This document shows positions 30,301-45,300 of a stretch of 64,000 nt of DNA, piece after piece (position 1 is the first letter of the stretch; every line of letters starts with the position of its first letter). The notes below the pieces were generated by a model that worked only from the letters and a program-made list of their open reading frames with translations, was not told the DNA's origin and ran no database searches. Both the position numbers and the translations under genes were made by a program. Origin of the DNA: Antedon bifida (lineage: Eukaryota; Echinodermata; Crinoidea; Comatulida; Antedonidae). The stretch covers positions 23,035,665 to 23,099,664 of the forward strand of contig OY727100.1 in NCBI GenBank assembly GCA_963402885.1, read 5' to 3'.

Positions 30301-33300
30301 TTCTTTACTTACCCAGGTTCACAAACAGAGTCTGGTTCCACTAAACCAGTCCTGGTACATGCAGACCCAGCAGTGCAATTACGGCAATTAGTAAGAGCAT
30401 TCTGGCCAATGCTAGGGTTGTATGTGCCCTGTAGACATGGCATTGGGGTATCGGTTCCACTTGTACAATAATATCCTGCTGGACAATCTTTGCAGAAATC
30501 TTGAGATGTGGCACCTTCTTCCTCTGTGAAAGAGCCACCAGGGCAGGGATTGTCTTGGTCATTCTCGGTTCCAGCTGGACAATAGTAGCCTTTGTGACAA
30601 AGCAAGCCTTCTGCACTTCCTGTCAAAGGAATCAAGAAATATTAAACTTTGCTAATTCACTAATTCCATGTACAGCATCATTTATCCTTAGGCAACCTAA
30701 AGCTCTGTCTACACTACCAAACTTTATGTGACAAAAAAATGTGATGTGCCCATATATGGACATGATGATGTCATATCATTACCATATTTGGGCACATCAC
30801 ACTTTTTCTTTGTCAAACTAGTTTGATAGTGTATACAGAGCTTAACACATTGCCACATAACACCTGTCACCAATGCTTCTCATATACACTATCCCTCTTA
30901 TTCAGACTACCATCAACAGTAGCAGCTGTGACTGTCACTGACATCCAGAACTATTTCTTACCTTCGGGACAGTAGTAGCCAGCTGGGCAAGTTATGCAGT
31001 CAGTTTCCTTAACAGCACCAAGACCGTTGTAATAATTTCCCCCTGGACAGCCGTTGTCCTGTGGTCCAAGTGTTCCTTCTGGACAATAATAACCTCTTGG
31101 ACAAATGTATTCCATACCTGGAGTTCCTACTACTGGATCAGCTGGACAATAGTAACCTGATGAAGAAACAATAAAATATACTTAAACTAAACTACAAAAT
31201 GTGTAACTTTTTGGAAAAAATATTAGACTAAGGTCTAACATATATCTTACCATTCATTAATGTAAGACAACTTTATTTAAAAATTGAAGAAATTAAATCA
31301 GATTATAAGATTAAATACTACAAGAATGCCTTCATTTTTAATTTTTTCTTACTCCTAAAGACCTCTGCTTTGTTTAAAGCGCCATAGAAATGAAATAAAA
31401 AAAACAGATGACAGTACCTTGTGGACAAGGAGCACAACCTTCAGTAGAGCTTCTAGCCCCAGTCTTATTTCCATAAGTACCAGAAGGACAGGCCTGAGGT
31501 GTAATCCCATCCTCACAGAAGTAGCCTTGAGGACATATCCCTGATGTGGGAGTTTTACTTGTACTGCCTTCTGCACATGCATAGCCTGCATCACATTCAG
31601 AACATGCTACACTGGATTGGTTACTGTAGAAGCCTGCATCACATATCACTGGTTCAACATCCTTCTGGTTGCAATAGTAGCCTCTGGGGCATGGAGTACA
31701 ACTAGTTTGACCACCTAAAAAACAGTCAAATTATTGAATTTGAGTGCAAAACGTATAACTGTAATAGTTATTTACAAATGGTGTGTCTTCTGTGCTCTGT
31801 TGCTATGTTAATGTTAACTTACTAAAAAATAAAATAACACATTTGGTATCAAGTATCAACACATATGACATTGTTAAACCAGAAAAAAAGGAATATTTAT
31901 TTACCTAAACTGTAGTAGCCATCAGCACATGCTGGACCAGTTTGATTGGTCATTGGGCATTCAAAACCAGCTGGACATTCAGTACATTCCTACAAAAAAA
32001 ATTATGTTAATGTATCAAAATCCAAATAAATAAATAAGTGAATAATATATAAGGATTTTATCAAACACTACGGACTATTTCATTGGAGTACCTCAATATT
32101 GGTGCTTAGCTTCCAATTAATGTGTTTTATACAGTCAACTCTCCCAATACGGACTTTGTGAAAACCAGAAACTCTCCCAATACCAGACATTTCTTGAAGT
32201 CCAAACAGTCCCAAATTCCTTTTTACCATTAAAACTTTCTGGAAAACCAGACATATTTGGCCAGCCCAAAGATGTCCAGTATTGGGAGAATTGACTGTAT
32301 ATTTTTCTACTATATTTCTCTTTTAAAAGAAAAATTGAATTGAATATATCATACAAAAGTAATTTACCGTTGATTTTGGTTCAGCATATGAACCAGGGTA
32401 GCATGTGATTTGGTAGCTGCTGTAAACAGATGGGCAAGCATAACCTCCTGGGCAAGTAGTACATGACTGTTGACCTCCGATACTGTATTGACCTGCCTCA
32501 CAATCTTCAATGTCTGCTGCGATAGTACTTGGACATTGTTTACCAGTGGGGCACCTAGTACACACCTGTGAATAATATAAAATATACTATTACACTTAAC
32601 TAATTTAACCAAAAGTTGGAAATTTAAAAAAATTTAAATACATAAAGAAAAAAACTATAAATAATATTTGAAGTAGTAAAATAGACTCTATTTGTGAAAA
32701 AGTGTGAAATTATCCAAATAGAGAAGTTTCTTTTTGTTATGAATGTTTCAATACTATAAGATGTATACTAAAAATCAAATGTTTTAGAAACCAGACCTTT
32801 TGAGCAATGTCTGGCTTGAGAAAGTTGATATTAGAATCACATGTTTTGAGGAATTAAGCAATAAGTGACACCATAAGTTATCGAACTACATACCGTTTGC
32901 AAGCCAACAGAATATGTTCCGGGCAAGCACTGTGTGGTTGTATCTGTGTTTGTGTTTGGGCAAGCATAACCTTCTGGGCAATCTGTACAATCTGTCGCAT
33001 TACCAACAGAGTAGGTTCCCTGATGATAAAATAAACATTATTTTAAAATTATAAATATGCAAAGTTAATGATGCCTTCCAAAAAATAATCATATATTAAA
33101 TATATGTTCCCAAAAATGACAGTAAACACACAAAAACACATTACTGTAATTTACTATTATAACTGACAAATTGACTAATGAAAAACATCATATCAATCTT
33201 TTAAAATCAGACAATTAGTTTCTTACCGCTGCACATTGTACATTCGCTGATCCATCTGTCTTAGGACATTCCCATCCGTTGGCGCAAGTCTGACATCGAG

Positions 33301-36300
33301 AAAACCCAACATAGGAGTAGGTACCTACAGGGCAGTCGCCGATAGTACTGTCATCATCGATGTTGGGACAGTACTTGCCCGGAGAGCAAGCAGTACAGTA
33401 TGACTGCATTCCAATGGAGTACGATCCTTGAATGAAATAAAAAAAAAACTATTCTAACAACCATTGTCTGCTCTGTCTACACTATCAAACTAGTTTGACA
33501 AAAAAAGTGTGATGTGCCCAAATATGGTGGTGATATAACCAAATATGGTAGTGATAATGACATTATCATATCCATATATGGGCACATCACATTTTTTTTC
33601 TCCTCACATAAAATTTGATAGTGTAGACAGAGCTTTATTTTGGTTACTTACAGGTGTATCAAATTTATTTTCTGTTTTTATGGAAATTGGTACTAACTTT
33701 TTAAAAATGTTTTTTACTTAATAGATTTTTATACTTGTGTGTATATACAGTACTACATTATACTGAGTTGAAATGACTATAAGATTATGAATGAAAGAAA
33801 TAAACCTATTTTTTATGTTTAAGAATGTTTAATTTACTCTTAAGAAGTGTGAATTCTCTAGAATAACGATGTATGGTAGCTCTATTCCAATAAGATCCAA
33901 ATACTTTCAGAGAATCATAAAAGTGTAGTAAAATAATGATGTTAAATAAAGAAGAATGTTACCAGGTAAACATTGAAACATGGCAGTTGGATCTGTTGTA
34001 GACGGACACGCAAATCCAGAAGGGCAGTCTGTACAGTTAGCCTGTGATCCACTGGAGTATGAACCAGAAATACAAGCAACGGGGGCGCTGTCTGTTGTCG
34101 GGCATTCATAGCCAGCAGGACAAGCAACACATTCTGTGTATTGTTCTAAAGTGTAGGTTCCTGCTGAACACACTTGGGGTAGAGAACTGAAAAAAAATTT
34201 ATAATTTTAAAAAGGAACTTTTTTGATGTACAAAAACAGTGGCAACTGTAACTGATCTCATGAAAATTTGAAATAATTTAGTGGATTAAATAGTATACAA
34301 ATAATAAATGTTTATGAGTGTAATGGTACTATTGCATGCCATGTGACCCACAATCGTCCAAGCAAATGACAGGAATTTATTTAGGTGTTTATAATATTAT
34401 CTACTGCTTTAAGAAAATAAAAGAAAATACCAAAACATCCAACACCAAGTAAGTTGTCTCATTTGAGGCCGAGAGAGGAGTAGAAACAATTGTGAGTTAC
34501 AACCCTGGCACTACATCAGGATTGAACTCTGGACCTTGGAATTGGAAAGCAAGCTCCACTAAGTCACAAGCCTTACCTTGGATCTGGGCACTCAAACCCA
34601 GCTGAGCAATCTGTACACTGTGTTTGCAACTTAATTCCATCTGTGTGTTGACCTGGCTGGCAGGTTATAGGTTGTTGATTTGTGTATGGACAGGCCTGTC
34701 CAGCGTTGCACTCAGTACAATCTGATTCTCCCAACAAGCTGTATGATCCGGTGTCACATGGTACAGCAGTACTTGAATTACAAGATGAACCAGCAGGACA
34801 GGAAAAGCATAAAACATCCCCCTAAATAAAAAGGAATTCATATTGAGTCATTTGGTACTTAAGTACTTAGAGGGCTATTCCTGGTTGAATTTTTGTTGGT
34901 TCTTGTCTGTGTTTGTTTTCTTTATGTATGATTGTACATTTGTATGATTCATTTACATAATTAAATATTGTATACATACCAAATCACTGTATGTTCCATC
35001 GTCGCAATTTGAAGGTGAATCTCCAGGATTCAGGCATGATTGACCAATTGGACACAGGTCACAAGCTTTTGAGCGGTCATTAGAGTAAGTTCCTGCTGGA
35101 CATGGCTGTGGAGCAACTGACGAGTCAGCACAATAAAATCCAGCTGGACAATCAGTACAAGTAACCTAAAGAAATCAAGTGAGTGATTTTTTGTGATGAA
35201 AAACATACAATTTGACTAATGAACAATAAGTCAAGAAACATAAAATCATCAATATTAGCTTTTAGATAAATGAATGCCAACAAATGTTTAGATGGCAGAA
35301 ATTTCAAATGTGCTTACTTCACCAGATCCAGAATATGTTCCATTCTCACAGAGTACAGGTGACTGATTTGCATATGGACAGGTATATCCTGCTGGACAGG
35401 CTATACATGTTGACGACTGCTCAAAGCTGTATGTACCTGAAAATGAATACAACATTTGAAATGTTTCAATTTTAGTAGGATAAGTAAGTTTTGTTTAGTA
35501 TTCAATGGCAATGCTATCCATCCTAGGCCTAAACCAAGTACTTGTTTTTATAACTTACCTATAGGACATGGTGAACAAATACCAGCACCTTCAGCAGCGT
35601 ACGTTCCCACTGAACAATTTCGAGGCAAAATCCTTGCTGACCCATCAAGGCATTCATGTCCAGATGGACACAATGAACATGATCCTGCACCGGTCAAACT
35701 CCACTGACCTTCAGGACAGACAGTACAAACTTGTTGACCAGCGACACTGTAATAGCCTTCATCGCAGTCACCTGGTGTGTTGGTCACGATAAGGCACTGT
35801 TTTCCTGCGGGACAGAAGGTACAACTGATTTGACCCGCTTGATCTTGGTACGTTCCTGCTGGACATTCTTGTGGTGATCCTAGAGGAGTTGGACACATGA
35901 ACCCACTGGGACAAGGAACACATGCTGTGCTGTTTGAATACTCGCCATACTGTGAAATAAAAGAAATCAAAACATCATAATACAAAATATGACATCTATA
36001 TTTAAAAATGTATTATTTAAAGTTAATGTTGATCCCTTTGGAAAGGTGATACTTACTCAACAAATTAAGAAGAGGAGGAAAATGAAAAAGCTTTGACCAT
36101 CTACATCACTGACAATATTTGCCTCATTAGCCACAAGATTGCAAAAAAGACTAAAAATTATTTATACTTACGTTACATGTTGCAGGCACTGCTGTTGGGT
36201 CACCGCACACTTGACCTGTAGGACACTGGTAACACTCTCGAGTTCCTCCAGTTGAATACTAGAGATTCAAAATATTTCATATATCAATATATAAACATGT

Positions 36301-39300
36301 TTCACTTTCAAATAAATTGATAGTTTCAAATAAATTGATAGTTTCTAATAATTGCAAATTACAAAAACTTAACTTAAAAATGAAATTTCATAAGACTCTG
36401 AATCTGAAACTAATATCTTCGAAAAATGTTTTCATCTGGTTTTTATAATAACTATCGGTATATAATTATTTACGGTAAACCATTCATGAATACGTACGTG
36501 TATTGGAAGTCGAAACGTTGCGCACGTATATATTCAAGAATTATATACAGATAGTTAAACTATTATCCTTCAGAAATGAAAGAAAACGTAATCTACTTAC
36601 AAATCCAGATTCACAAGCCTCTGGTTCTTGATCTCTGTTTGGACATTTGTAGCCTGATGGGCAACGGGTGCATGAATCAGACCCAGTGGAGGTTGTGTAA
36701 TAACCTGGAGAGCACTGAGAATAAAAAGAGAGAATATTGAATCATACACTAAATATGCAAATCATGTAGAGTTTTGTTTTCTTCTGATTTTGCTTTGGAA
36801 GCAAGCATATTGTACCTAAACATAATTAGTGGCAAAACTTATTTTCGAAAAATCTGCATATAACTCTTCTCCAAGTACAGGGACTTGTTATAAAATGACA
36901 TATTTACCTGAATACACTGTTCTAATCCTGTTGAATCACCATAGTAACCAACTGCACATTCTGATGGAGTCTGAGTTGCATCGTCACAATGGTGCCCTAA
37001 ACACAATAAGTAACAGTTGTTGATAAAGTTACATTAACAATAACATACATTATCGATAAAAGTCTTTTAAAAATAAAATACAGGACTAACCTATTGGACA
37101 AATGCTACATTCTGTATTTCCAGTTGTGTTAGCATACCAACCAGCAGGGCATGATGTAGTTGTACCTGTTGGCGTATTGGCACAGTATGTACCCAGCAGA
37201 CAGGGGTCACAGGTCGTACTTTGGGTTGGGGAATATTCACCAGCATTGCATATGATTGGCTCGGAATCAGTAGTTGGACACCTAAACAAAATAGTAATTA
37301 TTAATTTAAATTGTGATATTATTGATGAATTATTTTGCGTGATGCTGCTAGGATTTTTTTAATGTGGAACTTACTGATATCCTGCCGTACATTCGGTACA
37401 ACTTGTATTTCCCTGAAGGGAGAAGTAGCCGGTAGAACATGGAACCGGTGTTGAGGCTCTATCAATACATTCAGATCCAGCTGGGCACAGTTCACACTGC
37501 AACGAACCAGTCTCATTTGCATATGTGCCTTCTTCACAACTAAAAAGATAACAATTAATAACAGTATTATAATATAAAATAAATTCTGCTTGATATACAG
37601 ACATCCAAGATTAGGGCTTTCGTGGTGTGATTAAAGTCTGATTGGATGGCTACTCTTTAACAGTCTTGGCATGGTACAGTGGAAGCTATTGTTTTTATGT
37701 GTGTAAGAGACAACCCTTATTTTATAGTATATTTTTAGGGGTACAGTTCAAATTCGATTGTATAGCAAATCTTCTAACTTTCTTGGTGTGGTACATATGT
37801 CAATTTGTATTACCTTATCTGCTCTGAAAGTCCATCTACTGGTGCATAAAAACCTTCATCACTGACAGAGCAACTGACACTGCCATTGACAGCATAGGAA
37901 CCTGCAGTACATATCACTGGTGAAGCATCGTTAGTGGTACACTTATAACCTCCAGGACAGAGTATGCAGGAAGTAGCACTACCAAGAGAGTAGTAGCCAT
38001 TATTACAGGTTACAGGTGCTTAAAAAAAGAAAAAAGGTTCTTGTTCAGTATAATTGCTGTAACTTAACCCAGCTCATGGAGACATCAAAACTGCTGAGGT
38101 ATCTTTTAATACCATACTGTATTGTTTTCATTTCATTTATTTATTTGACCAACCATAATATAAAATATACAGAGATGAATTGGTCAGGGACTGCTAAAGA
38201 CTATAACTACAAGGGCCGGCAGTCTGTTCAGGTTGTGTGTGGTCTGATGGTATGTTGCACATGATAAGGTGTTAACACATTTAATGTTCTCATTATGAAC
38301 CATGACATTGATGTGTACTGTTTAAATTTTTGAAAACAACATGTAGGCCTACTTTGCTGAGGATCCATGCATGCTGAGCCAGCTGGACAAGCTGTACATG
38401 TGTCTTCTTGCCCTGTACTATCAGCATAGGATCCTTCAGGACAGGGGCTACAGAAAGTTGCCCCATCAGCACTATAATAAAAAAACAAGAAATGTAATAT
38501 CATCATCAATATCATAGTCAACACTACCAACATTGTTATCATCAACATCATGCCTATTGCTTGGTTCCCACTAGAGACACAAGGATCTAAGCACAACATG
38601 TGATTTGACCAATCACAGGTGATGGATTATTTGAAATGTCGGTTGTCATTGGTCAACTTGCTTGCGTTGTGTCTATATTCTTACATTGCAGCTCTAGTGT
38701 GAAATCTTATAAAATCATTTACAATCAACGTTACCTGAATGTTCCTGGTAAGCATAGCATTGGATCAGCCATTGTGTTTTCACAGTAGTACCCGCTTGGA
38801 CAGGTTTCACAGTCTGTTAGACCTATACAACAAAGCAACATCCACTTTAAAATAGCATAACATCTTTTGTAGATCTACTAGATTTCTGAATCCGGTAGCT
38901 ACTGTATAAACGCCATCATATAGGCACATACAGGTGAATACAGAATTAAATTAAATTTGTGATGTCATTTAATATCAGGCAGAGACAGTTTTATTTCAAA
39001 TGTAATACAGTCTGCTGTTGTCTCCAAACTGGACACGAAATACCTGTTTTTATTCACTTTAAATGTTAGGAATGAGTTTGGGTCCTTGGAAAATAAATGA
39101 CACATTCAGTATTTAGCAGGTCTTGTTTCAGAAGTGATGAATGTAGTTTTGGCATTGTTTCATGGAAAAGGCCGTCAATAAATGGAACACTTACCTGTTG
39201 AGTTAGCATACTCGCCAGCAAGACAAGTGGAGCAGTTTGACGCTCCTGCCTTACTGTAGGTTCCACGGATACAAACAATAGGGGTAAGATGCGGTGACGG

Positions 39301-42300
39301 GCATTTCCACCCAGCTGGACATTCTGTACATTCGGTGGATCCTGTATTGTTGGCATAGTAACCTAAAAAAATAATACAGAAAGTAATGAATATTGAATTC
39401 ACTGGTAGTGTTGGAATTGTGATGATGAGGTATATTGAGTCATTTTCATTGGAATGAAATTAATGTAGCATAATACATCACAAAACAGTCAACTGTCCCA
39501 AATCCATATTAAAGCTGCTATTTAAAATGCTTGTGAACATTTATTTTAGAGATGTTTAGCCAATATATGAATGGTTAATATGGCCACATATAGTTTCTAG
39601 TAAACCACAACATTTTGAGCCAGCTCAATGATGTCTGGTTTTGGAAGAGTTGAATGTAAAACTGGATTACATTACAATGACTAAATAAACTAAACAATTT
39701 TACAAGTGAATAATAGAACTTTATATATAAATATGCAAATCTCTAATCTATATACAAATAAACATTGTAAATTAATACACAAATACATAATCTGAAATGA
39801 CAATTTTCTAAAATTAATAAATATTACTGAACAAAAGAGGACGAAATAAAATGACTGACATATGTAAAACATAAACCCACTTTCTAACTTTGATACAAAT
39901 AAATGAAAACAAAAATTCTGAAATGAAATATGACGATAAATGAAAGTTAAAATATGTATAACAATACAAAATAACATGAAAAACTGAAAATAATAATGTT
40001 TATGATTAATGTTAGTAAACAAATGCAAATACATTAATTGTTAGTAATGCAATGATTGATAAAAAGTATATAGAACAAAATATATACTGTACATTCACTA
40101 ATGCAAATGAAACAAAATACTGTGAATACATTTTCAGGGCACATGTGATGATAACTGAAACACATGTTTAGGGCACATTGATTGACCAATCACCTTCTTG
40201 ACATTGTATTGGACTTCTCATTCCTTCATAAGGGCATTGGAATCCAGCTTCACAATCTTCGCAAACATCACTTGAATTGTAAGCGTACGTTCCTGCTTCG
40301 CATAGAAAGGGAGCGGAACCCCCGGGACATTCAAAACCTCCTGGACACGAAAGACAGGTCAAGGACTCGGCAAAGCTATAATAGCCCGGTGAACATGGAT
40401 TGGAACTTGTGAGGGAGCACTCATAGCCTTCTTCACAGCTGTAGCATTCAGCAAGACCAGTCACGTTTGAGAAAAAACCTGGTGTGTTCAAAAGTTAGAA
40501 ATTAGTGCAAATAAATTTGTGAAAGTTTGCATTGTGAAAACAGTACAGTAGAGTAGAACCTATGTGACAACAAAATGTGATGTGCCCATATATGGACATG
40601 GTGATGTCATATCACTACCATATTTGGGTATGTCATTACCATATTTGGGCACATCACACTTTTTTTGTCAAACTAGTTTGAGAGCTTTAAGGGAACACAT
40701 TACTCTGAATGAATGAGTTCCAAACACTACAGGGACACCCTGTAGGGGAAACTTTTCTGGGTCCAGTAACTTGTTTAATAAAATTAAGCAATCAACATTT
40801 ACCAATCAAAAAATGTGAAATTAAAAGATAATAAGTGCCCCTAACCATTTGTGCTCCAATTTTAGATTAAAAAGCCTACAACAAATGAACTTTGACCCGT
40901 CTACCATTAGCAATTGTTTATGTTAATACCATTCACCAAGTGGTTCTTTACCAATTTTAATTGTTAAAACAATTTTGTGAATTATTATTAGTTAAATATC
41001 CATGTACTATACATAACGACACACACGTGTGCACATATGGAAGCGTGTGGAACATCTCTACATAGACATTCTGCATAGACATTCTGCATAGCTGAATTGT
41101 AAGGTATATCAACTACTCTTACTCACCATCAGCACACAATAACGGGGATTGTAGCCCCTCCACAGGACATTCATAGCCAATTTCACAAGGTGTACAAGAC
41201 GAACTACCATTGTATGAATAAGTTCCTGCAGTGCATATGACACGACCTGACCCGTGCCCCGAACATGAATAACCAGCAGGACACTGTAAGCATGATGAAG
41301 ATTCGTCTAGGCTATAGAAACCTGGGTCACAAGCTGTCTGTTCGGTCGCACTACAGTAATGATTTTCATCGCAGATTTCACAGGCTGTGAAGCCAGTATT
41401 GTTGGCATAGCGACCTTCAACAGAAAATAGAATTGATAAATGGTGTTAAATTCAACATTATGTATTTTATCATAATTTCATCATTCATATAAAGTCTAAA
41501 ATAAGAGTATCACTGCCTAAGCTTTTGGAAAGTTACCATCAGAGCCTAGCCACCAGTATGGTTTGTAAGGTTTCATCCTGACTACTGTGTGCTGCAATAA
41601 AACCACATACCTTCAGGACATACTGTTGGTTGAGCCATTCCATCTACTGGACACTCATGTCCAATCTCACATGCTGTACAGCTATCGCTACCATTCATGG
41701 CATAGAAACCTGCTGTACATATCTCATAGCCTAACCCACCACCTGGGCACTTATAACCACCAGGACAGGCAGAGCAAGATGTGGATGCAGCGAAGCTATA
41801 GTATCCAGGGTTGCACACTGTTGATGAGGTCAGGTCGCAGTAGTGGTTCTCTTCACATTGGTAACAAGATTGGAGTCCAGTTTCGTTGGAAAATTGTCCT
41901 TTAATGAAAATATTTTTTAAAGTTATAGGTTTATTTCAAATAATATAACAGAAATAAATATAATATACAAATAACCAGCAACAGGATATTTAATAATTAT
42001 ACTCTTACCTTCTTGACATAAAATAGGCTCCAAGAGTCCAGATGTTGGGCAGTAATATCCCATATCACATACTTGACAACTGTCACTTCCATTGATACTA
42101 AAGCTGCCAGCTGTACACAATACAGGATTTGAACCACCCCCTGAACATGCATAACCACCTAGGCATGGCATACACTCTGTTGCTCCGGCATAACTATAGT
42201 AACCAGCCTCACAAGCTGTCTCATTGGTTAATGAACAATAATATCCTGCATCGCATTCTGTACATTCTGTTGCCCCGGAATCTGAATACCAGCCTACAAC

Positions 42301-45300
42301 ACATTTTCATATTCAAATGTGGTTAGTAATTTTTACAGTTCTTTTGATTGGATATAAACTTTCAGTACAATTCATTTATTTAAAAATCTATATTTTCATT
42401 TCTAAATTTAAAGATAACAAAGAAATTAAAGATATAATACATTAAGCAAATATACAAAAATAAAATGAATATTAAATAATAGCGTAATAAATATATGTAC
42501 ACATGGATTCAACTTATGCAACCGAAATGTAAACAAAATGAAAATCAGTAAATATAACATTAAAATAAATGTTACTGCAAAAATAATAAAGTAATGTATA
42601 GCTAAACAAAACAAATAGATAAACTGTAATATACCTGAACAAAAACAACACAAAAACAAAATTAGTGGATTAAGAATGTTTTTTATAATAAATTTTAAAA
42701 AAATGACTGAAATGAAAACATTTATTATTAAAGGAAAGAAAGCATTATAAATAAATAATAATTATTTGTAGATAAATTTTATGAAGCATTTGGAATGGTA
42801 CACAAGTAAAAGCGGAAGAAATTCACTGAGAATGGTAATATGGTACGTAAGTAATACACTGCGAATGGTATGCAAGCAATTCACTGAGAATGGTACGTAA
42901 GCAATACACTACGAATGGTACGCAAGCAGCATACAAAATATGTATATGCGTACATTGAAAAATGACAACATGCATAATATTTATATTATATTGAAAATCA
43001 CCTTCAGGACATAATAGTGGCTGAAATAATCCAACAACTGAACATTCATATCCAGGGTCACATTCATTACAAGCTGAGCTACCATTCAGTGCATAAAAGC
43101 CTGCTGTGCATTGAATAGGAGCTACTCCCCCGGGGCAATGATAGCCTCCGGGGCAAGTAAAGCATGATCTTGAACCAGCATAGCTATACTGTCCGGTGGG
43201 ACAGCTCATTTCAGATGTAGGGGTGCAAAATGATCCTTCGCTGCATTCATAGCATATGCTTAAGCCTGTTTCGTTTGAAAACCAACCTATAGTATATTGA
43301 AAAGTTAAAAATGCTTTTTTATATAACCGTATACTATTGAGAGATTAAAATCATTATTTTTTTCTTTTATATTTATTAAAAAATAATACTGTAGTTCCTT
43401 ATAGGCTTTTAATTTCTTGTAATGTTAAAATGTTTGTATGCTTTAGATACAGTGTTATATACATGTTCTTAAATATATTCACCTTCAGGGCATGGTGAAA
43501 GTTCGATCATGCCTTTTATGGGACACTCGTGACCTAGGTCACATGGTGTACATGACTCGCTCGCATTTCTTGCATACGTTCCTTTGTCGCAAATTGTTAT
43601 ACTTCCCCCTGAACATGCATAACCACCTAGACATGCATCACATTCTGTTGCTCCAGCAACGCTATAGTAACCACCCTCACAAGCTGTCTGATTGGTCAGC
43701 GAGCAATAGTAACCTGCATCGCATTCTGTGCAACCACTGGCCCCTGAACCTGAATACCAGCCTAAGCAATCAAACATTCTCAAAGTATAAGAACCAACAA
43801 TTTTGAATAAAGGTTTGAAGATGATATATTAAGTTTTGAATGCAAATGTCTCTTTGGTTGAATGATGAATAGAATAGCATATTTTGATGAAAAACTATTT
43901 TTTAAAAGCAATTAATGAAAATCACCTTCAGAACATGATGTTGGCTCTGATAATGCAGAAGTAGGGCACATAAACCCTGCATCACATTCATTACAAGCTG
44001 AACTACCATTTAGTGCATAAAAGCCTGCTGTGCATTGGATAGGAGCTACTCCCCCGGGGCAATGATAGCCTCCGGGGCAAGTAAAGCATGATCTTGAACC
44101 AGCATAGCTATACTGTCCGGTGGGACAGCTCATTTCAGATGTAGGGGTGCAAAATGATCCTTCGTTGCATTCATAGCATATGCTTAAGCCTGTGTCATTT
44201 GCAAACCAACCTATAGTACATTGAAAAGTTAAACATGTTCTTTTAATACTGGTATGAAGTCCCTATAATAGTTTTCATGTTGTGAATTTGTAATGTTTTT
44301 TATCTATAGTTAAATCACATTTTATGTGAAAATAATTTATATCAAAATTGTGGGGAGTTATTCACCTTCAGGGCACATTGATGGCTCTGACATGCCTGGT
44401 ACAGGGCACTCATAACCAAGGTCACATGGTGTACAAGTCTCACTCGCATTTCTTGCATAGGTTCCTTTGTCGCAAATTGTTATACTTCCCCCTGAACATG
44501 CATAACCACCTAGACATGCATCACATTCTGTTGCTCCAGCAACGCTATAGTAACCAGCCTCACAAGCTGTCTGATTGGTCAGCGAGCAATAGTAACCTGC
44601 ATCGCATTCTGTGCAACCACTGGCCCCCGAACCTGAATACCAGCCTAGTAATTATGACCATACAAAATTGTTGAAAATCAAAAGATCTTTTGTATGATTT
44701 AAGAAAAAGCAGACTGATGATTTTAACTTATTTTTTTTTTCATGTTTTAAAAGTTGAATATAAGTGGTCGTCGTAATGTATGGTATCTAAATTATTTGAA
44801 GCTTTATTGATAAAGGAAAAAGAATATTACTGAATAATTAATTAATAAAAATCACCTTCAGAACATGGTGTTGGCTCTGATAATATAGAGGTAGGGCACA
44901 TAAACCCTGCATCACATTCTTTGCAAGCTGAACTACCATTTAGTGCATAAAAGCCTGCTGTGCATTGGATAGGAGCTACTCCCCCGGGGCAATGATAGCC
45001 TCCGGGGCAAGTAAAGCATGATCTTGAAGCAGCATAGCTATACTGTCCTGTGGGACAGCTCATTTCAGATGTAGGGGTGCAAAATGATCCATCGCTGCAT
45101 TCATAGCATATGCTTAAGCCTGTGTCATTTGCAAACCAACCTATATATTGTACATTAGAAATGTGTGTAAAAAATTACTAAGTTATTTATGCATTTGTAT
45201 ACCTCTGAATCATCTGATCGAAAGTGTTTTGAGAGAGGACAGGGAGAACAGACCTACTTGACTAATAAGTGTTGTAATAAGTGTAGTAATAAGTATATAA

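Noticed and set aside
39690-40034. 114-codon open frame on the minus strand
   Set aside because: It is an AT-rich intron frame dominated by Phe, Ile, Tyr and Leu, without the module cysteines. Not coding.
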